DNA of 57,444 nt from assembly GCA_018266215.1 (NCBI GenBank), contig JAFEAV010000036.1:1-57444 (forward strand). The letters run 5' to 3'. Each line of letters starts with the position of its first letter. Position 1 is the stretch's first letter. This stretch comes from Cyanobacteria bacterium SZAS LIN-3 (GTDB lineage: Bacteria; Cyanobacteriota; Vampirovibrionia; Obscuribacterales; Obscuribacteraceae). The notes under the pieces are model-generated. The model did not search any database. It was given only the letters and a program-made list of their open reading frames with translations, and was not told the origin of the DNA. Shown piece by piece: positions 8,607 to 15,613 of this stretch. A program made the position numbers and the translations under genes.

Positions 8607-8963
8607 ATGGCAGATACTACAGCAACAACTGAAGCTCCTTCGACAATCGTTGCCTTGACTGAAAAGGCTGCGGCCGAGGTCAAGCGTCTCCTTGCTGAAG
8701 AAACCGGCAAAACCGGTCTGAGAATGGAGATCCGCGGTGGCGGTTGTTCCGGAATGTCCTATGGTTTGAGCTTCGACAATGCTCAGGAAAAGGACCATGT
8801 AATTGAACTCCACGGAGTGAAACTCTTCATCGATCCTAAATCGGCAATCTATCTCAAGGGCACTCAGTTGGATTTCCAGAGCGGCCTCGAAGGTCAGGGT
8901 TTTGTCATCAAAAATCCTCAGGCCAAGAGCTCCTGCGGCTGCGGAAATTCCTTCAGCGTCTAA
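8607..8963 (+). CDS. A-type iron-sulfur cluster carrier (HesB/IscA/ErpA family)
   Basis: A 118-residue cytoplasmic carrier that receives and delivers Fe-S clusters. The three ligand cysteines are present: one in RGGGCSGMSYGL and two in the C-terminal SSCGCGNSF. The core (ALTEKAAAEVKRLLAEE, then LRMEIRGGGCSG) is standard. ATG 8607 is chosen because GAGGT (8595-8599) lies seven bases upstream and it gives the normal family length with a short Thr/Ala-rich N-terminal extension. The next gene encodes a YgfZ-like protein, a family known to act with A-type carriers in maturing [4Fe-4S] enzymes, so the adjacency is meaningful. Whether it is ErpA, IscA or SufA cannot be settled here. Confidence 0.92.
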   Translation: MADTTATTEAPSTIVALTEKAAAEVKRLLAEETGKTGLRMEIRGGGCSGMSYGLSFDNAQEKDHVIELHGVKLFIDPKSAIYLKGTQLDFQSGLEGQGFVIKNPQAKSSCGCGNSFSV

Positions 8964-9069
8964 GCCGAGCAATCTCAATCCATTAAACTACTCGTGCCGG
9001 CCCATGCCGGCACGTTTGGTAAAGAGGCAAAAGCTGCTAATATCGGTCAGACCGTCACCCGAGCTGGAT

Positions 9070-10806
9070 ATGAAGATAGTAAATTCAAGCGAGCCCAAAC
9101 AGTTTACGAGCGAGCACGGCTTTGACGGCTACCACCTGGCGCTCAACTACGGGCTGATCGAAGTCTATGGCGGCGACGCCCGGCGCTTCCTGCACGCGCA
9201 GACGACCTCGGATGTCGGCAGCCTGGCCGAGATGCAGGGGCAGGCCAGCGCTCTGCTTGATCGTAAAGCACATGTGATGGCCTATTTCTCACTCTTTCGC
9301 AAACACGATTCCTATCGCATCCTGGCCGGCAGCGAACAAATTACAGACATCATTCAACACCTGGAGAAGTTTCACTTCTCCGAAAAAGTGGAGTTTCTCG
9401 ACCTCAGTCAGGCCGGCAAATTCATCGGCCTTTTCGGCCTCCACAGTCGCAAACTCCTGACCCAGGCGATCACCAGACCGACCGGCGTCAACATATTTGC
9501 TCATGATCTTATCGATGCCCATATTTACGGCCGGCACGTGCACATCTTCCGCATGCCTGTGGCCAGCGAAGAAGTCTTCTTCATCTGGGTCAATAACGAT
9601 GACTGGGACGAAGTGACAAAGAAGTTAAAAGAGACAGCGGCAGCCATGAAGCTGAAAGAGCTGAGCGCAGACGAGCTCAAGGAAGCGCGCATCGAAGCGG
9701 GCGTGCCGCTCTTCGGCGTGGATTTCGACAGTGAAAATCTGATCGTCGAACTGGGTCTTGAGGATCCGGCCGTCAGCTACACAAAGGGATGCTTCCAGGG
9801 ACAGGAAGTGCTGGCCCGCGTAAAAGCGCATGGCACCCCGGCAAAACAATTGACCGGACTGACCTTTGCCGCCGACGTCAACAATGGCAAACCCTTTCCC
9901 CTGGCTACACGTCTTATGGTCGGCGGTCAGGAGGCCGCCACCATCTACAGTAATTGCTACTGCCGCAAACTCGACAAAGTACTGGCCCTGGCCTTCGTTA
10001 AAAAGGATCTGCGCGTAGTCGATACGGTGATCAAAGGTCAAATTGAGGGTCGGGACGTAGAGGCCAAAGTGACGCTCTTGCCCTTTGTCCAGCCGCAGGA
10101 CGTGCATGCGCGGGCGCTCAAATTGTACGAAAAGGGGCTGGCCCTCTTTACCGCCGAAGCTTCAACTGAAGCCATTGAACTCTTGAAAGAATCAATTGTA
10201 TTGCACCCTTCTTTTGAAGACGCATATGAGGCGCTGGGAGTCATTCTCTCCAAAACCGGACAAATAGATGAAGCAATAGAATGGATGCAGAGGCTGGCGG
10301 AATTGAATCCGGACTCGGTCATGGCCCACGCTAATTTGTCGGTCTTCTGGCTGGAAAAAGGCGACAAGGAAAAAGCTGAAGACGAAAAAGCAATATCGAT
10401 GAGCATCCGCATGCGCATGGCCGCCCGCGACGCGGTCAAGGCCAAGCAGGAGAAGGAAGACGAGGTCAAGCTCCTGGCCGAGACCAGAGAACGCATGACC
10501 ATGTTTAACCAGGTGCTGGAGATAGATGCAGACGATCTGCTGGCCAATTACGGCATAGGCAGCTGCTACAACATCCTCAAAGAATACGACAAAGCAATCG
10601 CCCACCTGCAAAAGGCAATCTCTATAAAAGCCACTCATACCCAGGCTTATCTGGAGTTAGGCAAGGCCTACCGGGGTCAGGGATTACAGTCCGAAGCAGT
10701 TCAAAGCTGGAAGAAAGGCATAGAAATCGCCTCGCAAAAAGGCGACATGACTCCCCTCAAAGAAATGCAGTCGTTGATATTCGAGACCGAACAAACAAGC
10801 AGCTGA
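9070..10806 (+). CDS. YgfZ/GcvT-like folate-binding protein fused to TPR domain
   Basis: A 578-residue fusion. Residues 1 to about 330 match the YgfZ family, which binds folate and helps Fe-S cluster assembly or repair. The diagnostic signature is KGCFQGQEVLARVKAHG at about 238-254, with the conserved cysteine. After about residue 340 come TPR units (ALKLYEKGLALFTAEASTEA, then AYEALGVILSKTGQIDEAIE), a charged helical stretch rich in Lys and Glu, and two more TPRs to the end. ATG 9070 begins the conserved domain; the 56 codons upstream have no similarity. The A-type carrier is just upstream and a permease starts four bases after the stop. I know YgfZ as a stand-alone protein of about 320 residues, so the TPR tail is unusual. 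Confidence 0.85.
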   Translation: MKIVNSSEPKQFTSEHGFDGYHLALNYGLIEVYGGDARRFLHAQTTSDVGSLAEMQGQASALLDRKAHVMAYFSLFRKHDSYRILAGSEQITDIIQHLEKFHFSEKVEFLDLSQAGKFIGLFGLHSRKLLTQAITRPTGVNIFAHDLIDAHIYGRHVHIFRMPVASEEVFFIWVNNDDWDEVTKKLKETAAAMKLKELSADELKEARIEAGVPLFGVDFDSENLIVELGLEDPAVSYTKGCFQGQEVLARVKAHGTPAKQLTGLTFAADVNNGKPFPLATRLMVGGQEAATIYSNCYCRKLDKVLALAFVKKDLRVVDTVIKGQIEGRDVEAKVTLLPFVQPQDVHARALKLYEKGLALFTAEASTEAIELLKESIVLHPSFEDAYEALGVILSKTGQIDEAIEWMQRLAELNPDSVMAHANLSVFWLEKGDKEKAEDEKAISMSIRMRMAARDAVKAKQEKEDEVKLLAETRERMTMFNQVLEIDADDLLANYGIGSCYNILKEYDKAIAHLQKAISIKATHTQAYLELGKAYRGQGLQSEAVQSWKKGIEIASQKGDMTPLKEMQSLIFETEQTSS

Positions 10807-10810
10807 ATCC

Positions 10811-11599
10811 ATGACGAAGAGCTCTCTATTTACAGCTTTTGCGGTCCTGATCTACATCTTCATGTACGTGCCAATCTTCGTACTGATTATCTACAGTTTT
10901 GACGACAGCAGACTGGCCGTTGAGTGGACCGGTTTTACATCAAGATGGTATCAAGCTTTGGCCCAGGACGAATCCATCGCACTGGCCTTAAAAAACAGTC
11001 TGATTGTCGCCGGCTCAGCAGTGGCCGCCTCCACGATAATGGGCACCATGGCCGCCGTAGGCCTTGCCAGGGCGCGCTTTGCCGGCAAGTCTGTGGTCAG
11101 CTCGATGATTATCTTGCCGATCATTGTGCCTGAAATAGCCATGGCGGTTTCCGCCCTGATTTTATTTATTGCCCTGGGAGTGTCGCTTGGACTGGCATCG
11201 GTGATAGTGGCACACATAATATTTTGCCTTTCTTATGTGGCACTGACTGTAATGGCGCGCCTGGAAGGCATGAACGAACACCTGACCGAAGCTGCCCTGG
11301 ATCTGGGAGCCACGCCCTGGCAGGCCTTTTACAAAGTGACCCTGCCGCTTATTGCGCCCGGTATTCTCTCGGGTGCCCTGCTGGCTTTTGTCCTCTCGCT
11401 CGATGACTTTGTCATCACCCAGTTTACCGCCGGAGTAGGCGCCACGACTTTACCTCTGCGTATCTACAGCATGGTCAAATTTGGTGTCAGCCCGGAAATC
11501 AACGCCCTCTCAACTCTAATGCTGCTGGTCACAATCTGTGTCACGGTCGCAGCGGAAATGATCAGACAGAAGGGAGAAAACAGGACGGTTGCAGAGTGA
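10811..11599 (+). CDS. ABC transporter permease, PotC-like
   Basis: A 262-residue inner-membrane permease of the spermidine/putrescine type. It has about six membrane helices and the EAA loop that docks the ATPase (EAALDLGATPWQAFYKVTLP, about residues 158-177). The N-terminal YVPIFVLIIYSFDDS and the later SLDDFVITQFTAGVGATTLPLRIYSM are typical of PotC. No PotA, PotB or PotD gene lies nearby, so it is an orphan subunit in this window. It begins four bases after the YgfZ-TPR stop, and its own stop overlaps the next start (GTGA at 11596-11599), so it is in an operon with both. The substrate is inferred from family resemblance only. Confidence 0.85.
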   Translation: MTKSSLFTAFAVLIYIFMYVPIFVLIIYSFDDSRLAVEWTGFTSRWYQALAQDESIALALKNSLIVAGSAVAASTIMGTMAAVGLARARFAGKSVVSSMIILPIIVPEIAMAVSALILFIALGVSLGLASVIVAHIIFCLSYVALTVMARLEGMNEHLTEAALDLGATPWQAFYKVTLPLIAPGILSGALLAFVLSLDDFVITQFTAGVGATTLPLRIYSMVKFGVSPEINALSTLMLLVTICVTVAAEMIRQKGENRTVAE

Positions 11600-12744
11600 C
11601 AGCCCCGGCCTCCTTTTCTCTACCGGCGCGCATCGCCGCTGCCGGTCTGGCCCTGGGTATTTTTTGCAGTGTTCCTCTATGGACCGGCTGGGACAGGACT
11701 TTTCCGCTCTGCCCACTGCTGCCGCTGCCACATAGCTGGATTCTGGATCAGATACTGACGGCAGCAGCCATTGTTTGCAGTTTGAGCATCACCGCCAACC
11801 GTCGCCTGGCTCTCTGCGCGGCAATCCTCTGCGGGGCCATGCTTACACTGATCGCTTTCGATCTCAACAGATTTCAGCCCTGGGTTTACGAGTATGCAAT
11901 CATCATTGCCCTGGGACTGCTGACAAAAGGCACCGACGCCGAAACGAACGCTCGCCCGGTTGCCCTCTTGCTTACAGCAATCTATCTCTTCAGCGGCATG
12001 CAAAAATTCAACTGGCGCTTCCTGGCCTTTGTCGGACCGTGGCTTCTGGGAGTTACGCCGACGCCTTCTACCGGATGCGAGGACAGCTTACCGGTCCTGG
12101 CAGGATCGCTCATCTTAGCGCTTACCGAAGTAAGTCTGGCCCTGGCACTGTGTTTTGCGCGCAGCCGCAAAATTGGTGTCGCCCTGGCTCTGGCCATGCA
12201 CGTGGCTATTCTCTATATACTGGGACCGCAGCACTTCAACATCAATGCCGCCGTATGGCCCTGGAATATCACACAGATGACCCTGCTCATTGTCTACGCC
12301 ATCGCACTGAAAGGGCGTCCCTTACTGGATTTTGCTTATACCGCCAAACGACTTCCGCTGCAACTGTTGCTTGTCTCCACCTGTCTGATAGTGCCCTCGC
12401 TCGGTCTGCTCCAACTGGCCGACCCATATCCGGCCTTCGCGTTTTACACAGGCGACATTCCCAGCGGCAAACTTTTCTTTGCTCGATCGCTCGTGAATAA
12501 ACTCAGTCGGAGTTTGCAAAAAATGTGTTACTTCGACAACAAACTTCATCTGTGGGCACTCGATATGATCGATTGGTCCAATCTGGAGCTGGGTGCTTCC
12601 AGTTATGCAAATACTTATTGCATCTACATAACCGGCCAGGGTTTTGCCGCTCAGCACCCGGAAGAAACAATAGTCCTGGAGCTGGATACGTATCCCAAGC
12701 CGGGCCGGAAGAAAAAAGAGAAATTTGTCCAGTTGACGCATTGA
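11596..12744 (+). CDS. Polytopic membrane protein, HTTM/DoxX-like
   Basis: A 382-residue protein with eight or nine hydrophobic helices across about residues 8-290 and a hydrophilic C-terminal domain of about 110 residues. The stretch FDLNRFQPWVYEYAII followed by AIYLFSGMQKFNWRF resembles the HTTM/VKGC-type membrane family, in which an R-x-Q-P and a later S-G-x-x-K recur. I do not see enough to claim carboxylase activity. The GTG start overlaps the permease stop. A weak hairpin (TCCCC 12753-12757 with GGGGA 12764-12768) just after the stop may end the transcript, but no strong T-run follows. Confidence 0.7.
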   Translation: MTAPASFSLPARIAAAGLALGIFCSVPLWTGWDRTFPLCPLLPLPHSWILDQILTAAAIVCSLSITANRRLALCAAILCGAMLTLIAFDLNRFQPWVYEYAIIIALGLLTKGTDAETNARPVALLLTAIYLFSGMQKFNWRFLAFVGPWLLGVTPTPSTGCEDSLPVLAGSLILALTEVSLALALCFARSRKIGVALALAMHVAILYILGPQHFNINAAVWPWNITQMTLLIVYAIALKGRPLLDFAYTAKRLPLQLLLVSTCLIVPSLGLLQLADPYPAFAFYTGDIPSGKLFFARSLVNKLSRSLQKMCYFDNKLHLWALDMIDWSNLELGASSYANTYCIYITGQGFAAQHPEETIVLELDTYPKPGRKKKEKFVQLTH

Positions 12745-12820
12745 GCCGGCAGTCCCCTGAACGGGGGATAAATTCTTGAACCATTGCAACGGCTGAAATA
12801 CAGAAACCAAGCCCATTATA

Positions 12821-12849
12821 TTGACACCCGATCAAATCGAAGCTAGCAT
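12821..12849 (+). promoter_or_regulatory. Candidate promoter of the hybrid kinase gene
   Basis: TTGACA (12821-12826), a 17-base spacer and TAGCAT (12844-12849). It would give a leader of about 230 bases before ATG 13088. The 343-base gap 12745-13087 otherwise holds a weak hairpin at its start and the strong stem-loop at 12979-13005; I see no gene in it. Confidence 0.5.
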
Positions 12850-12978
12850 GAATAATAGACCCTTTAAGGCAGGCGATTGGCGTTTAGCATCTGGCGGATG
12901 AGGCGGGTACGACTTGTTCTCAAGTAAAATTCTTAGCATCGAGAGATAGTTAACAGTCCTTGTTTGAATACTTGTAGC

Positions 12979-13005
12979 GAGGGAAGTGCGCCGGCACTTT
13001 CCCTC
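12979..13005 (+). other. Strong stem-loop in the hybrid kinase leader
   Basis: GAGGGAAGTGC (12979-12989), loop GCCG, then the complementary GCACTTTCCCTC (12994-13005) with one bulged T: 11 base pairs. No T-run follows, so it is not a typical intrinsic terminator. It sits 82 bases before the kinase ATG and may be an mRNA leader structure or a protein-binding site. Confidence 0.55.
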
Positions 13006-13087
13006 TGCGCTGCTGTTCAGGGCCGAGTGAATACTATGCACTCAGACCCTTCAAGGTCGTCGTACAAAAATTTCGGGAAACCCAGGC

Positions 13088-15613
13088 ATGAATAATCAGA
13101 GCAAACCGGAGAACTCACTGCCCGGGGATTCAGAGTCCCATGAGCAGAGCCTTCTGCGAGAACTGCAACGCCTGAAACGTTCAAGCGCCAGGGACCGAGA
13201 ATTGTTACAGTTGATTGTAAATTCTGGGGAGGGTTTTAATTGGCTTATCGACAACAGTGAAAAAATCCATTTCCTTACCCAGATATCGGCGCTGGAGAGC
13301 GGCATCGACTGGGGCCGGATTAAAGCCGCCGGCTGGCTCTCGCTGGTGCCTGAAAGCGACAGACTGCGGAACCAGATCCTCTGGGCCGATCACATGTCCT
13401 GCAATCAGCCTTTTGAAATGGAATTGCCAATCGAGCGAGTCGATAAAAGCACGTCGTGGTTTTTGCTCCGTGCTACGCCGACCACCCAACCTCTGGCGGA
13501 TATGGCTAAATGGATCGGCACCTGCCGCAATATCGATCTTGAAAAGAAAAATGCAACCAAGTTAGAAGCAGCGTTAAAAACGCGCTCGGAGTTTATCGCT
13601 CACATAAGCCATGAACTGCGCACACCACTCAACGGCATATTACCGATGATCGAAGTGATCCTGCGGGGCGAACTCAGTGACGAGACAAGAGGACACGCAC
13701 TGACATTGAAAGAAGCGGGGAATTCTCTTTTGAACGTGATCAACAATGTTCTGGAATTCTCAAAAATCGAAGCGGGCAAAATACAATTGACCGCCAGTGA
13801 ATTTGATCTCTCTACTCTGGTGGAAAGCGCAGCACAAATACTGACACCGGCGGCGGCGGCAAAAAATGTTCTCCTCTCGGTATCGATTGACCGCAATCTG
13901 CCGGCACAAATTACAGGGGATCCACAAAGACTGAGACAGGTACTGCTAAATCTCTGCGGCAACGCCATCAAGTTTACAGACTCCGGCTTCGTCAGGCTGG
14001 ACGTTCAACATTCAAAGACGACCGCCGCTTACGGCGAAATCAGATTCTCGGTTATTGACACCGGACCAGGTATCGACAAAGGACTGGAAGCACATCTGTT
14101 CGAGCCATTCTTCCAGGGCACTGGCGAAACATTCAGGAGTGACGCCGGCACAGGTCTGGGACTGAGCATATCAAAGCATATGGTCACCATGATGGGCGGT
14201 CAGATGTTTCTCCAATCGGAACCTGGCCAGGGTTCCACCTTTGGCTTTTCCATACCGTGCAGCCACAGTCCGAAAAACGAAATCATGACGATCTGGGATT
14301 CGCAAGAGTCGACAAAGCCTGTGACCACAGTGATCACATTTGAGCCCCAGCAACGAGGTTGCTATGCCATTGCCGAATCCCTGCGCCACTTCGGAGCGAC
14401 AGTCCAGTCAACAGCGGATAGCGCAAGAGTTATGGAATCGCTGGCCGCCGACGGTCGCAGGGTTGAAACAACAAAGTCAATCGTTGTACTGGATATGGTG
14501 CGACTGAAACAGGAAAGTCTGGAGTTGAAAAACAGGATACTGCAGTCACCACTGGCCGCAGCCGTGAGCTTTATCGAAGTCACCGTTGAGGCAAAAGCGG
14601 AAGAGGCAGAGGCGGCGGAAATTGGATCAGGGACAACGACACTCGCCATGCCGCTGCGCAGGCAAAACATCCAGAACTGCTTCGACTCCATTCTCAAGCC
14701 CGGCGGCGCCGGCCGCAAACAGAAGACGCGCAGCCACAGCTCGACAATGCAACTGGATGAGGTTGCCCAGGCACTGTCGCTACACACCGAGTCGCTGACC
14801 GGGGGCAAAAGGTGGGTACTGGTGGCGGACGACCATGCAATCAATCGACAGGTCGCCTATTTATTTCTCAGCGACCTCGGCTTCAGCGTCGACCTGGCCA
14901 ATGACGGTGTGGAAGCGGTGCAATTTTTCAAAACAAAACGCTACGACCTGGTCTTCCTAGACTGCCAGATGCCGCGCATAGATGGTTTCAGCGCAGCCAA
15001 AATCATAAAAGAGATCCAGGCCAGAATGGGGCGCAGTGTGCCGGTTATAGCGATGACAGCCAACGCGGTCGAGGGCACAAGGGAAGAATGCCTGGCCCAT
15101 GATATGGACGATTATGTCAGCAAGCCGGTGGATCCCGCTTACCTGCAAAAGGTGGTGGAGAACTGGCTCGGTCGGCAAACGCCAAAGACGGCATTTGCAA
15201 AAACGCAAAGCGGATCCAACTGGCCGGAATATTCAACAAACTATTCGCAGATGAATCTCAACAAGTTGCGCGAGAAGTTCAGCGAGACCCAGGTCGTCCA
15301 GATTTTGAACATCTTTATGGAAAATATTCCGCAGGAGATCAAACAGCTCCACACGTTGTTTGCCGCCGGTGACTTCAAAAATTTCGAGCGCAAATTGATA
15401 TCGATGAGAAGCTCATTTTTGACACTGGAAGCCCATCCTCTCGCCTCACTCTGTGCCGATTTGACCAGCGCGATACAGAGGCAAGATATCCCCCTGGTGA
15501 AGGAAAAATTGCACCTTCTGGACCGCGCTGTAGGCCAGCTGAACCTCGATCTAAATCACGCCCAGGCCGACCGCTCGACGATTACCCTGCCGACTGTGAC
15601 AACGCACCCGTAA
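13088..15613 (+). CDS. Hybrid sensor histidine kinase with receiver and degenerate HPt
   Basis: An 841-residue cytoplasmic signalling protein with no membrane segment. Domains in order are a short coiled coil (about 15-45), a PAS-like sensor (about 45-160), HisKA with H-box SHELRTPLNG (about 178-187), and HATPase with NAIKF, DTGPGI and GTGLGLSI. A degenerate receiver-like segment follows (about 400-510). A true receiver (about 575-700) has acidic pair DD in LVADDHAIN, phospho-acceptor Asp in FLDCQMP and Lys in YVSKPV. The last 100 residues look like an HPt bundle, but the expected phospho-His position reads KLISMRSSFLTL and has no His. The gene converges with ileS and overlaps its 3' end by 32 bases. 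Signal and output partner are unknown. Confidence 0.9.
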   Translation: MNNQSKPENSLPGDSESHEQSLLRELQRLKRSSARDRELLQLIVNSGEGFNWLIDNSEKIHFLTQISALESGIDWGRIKAAGWLSLVPESDRLRNQILWADHMSCNQPFEMELPIERVDKSTSWFLLRATPTTQPLADMAKWIGTCRNIDLEKKNATKLEAALKTRSEFIAHISHELRTPLNGILPMIEVILRGELSDETRGHALTLKEAGNSLLNVINNVLEFSKIEAGKIQLTASEFDLSTLVESAAQILTPAAAAKNVLLSVSIDRNLPAQITGDPQRLRQVLLNLCGNAIKFTDSGFVRLDVQHSKTTAAYGEIRFSVIDTGPGIDKGLEAHLFEPFFQGTGETFRSDAGTGLGLSISKHMVTMMGGQMFLQSEPGQGSTFGFSIPCSHSPKNEIMTIWDSQESTKPVTTVITFEPQQRGCYAIAESLRHFGATVQSTADSARVMESLAADGRRVETTKSIVVLDMVRLKQESLELKNRILQSPLAAAVSFIEVTVEAKAEEAEAAEIGSGTTTLAMPLRRQNIQNCFDSILKPGGAGRKQKTRSHSSTMQLDEVAQALSLHTESLTGGKRWVLVADDHAINRQVAYLFLSDLGFSVDLANDGVEAVQFFKTKRYDLVFLDCQMPRIDGFSAAKIIKEIQARMGRSVPVIAMTANAVEGTREECLAHDMDDYVSKPVDPAYLQKVVENWLGRQTPKTAFAKTQSGSNWPEYSTNYSQMNLNKLREKFSETQVVQILNIFMENIPQEIKQLHTLFAAGDFKNFERKLISMRSSFLTLEAHPLASLCADLTSAIQRQDIPLVKEKLHLLDRAVGQLNLDLNHAQADRSTITLPTVTTHP

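Noticed and set aside
12848..12901. A 17-codon ORF with an Arg codon near the hybrid kinase promoter
   Set aside because: Its ATG lies inside the proposed -10 element, it has no ribosome site and no terminator follows.
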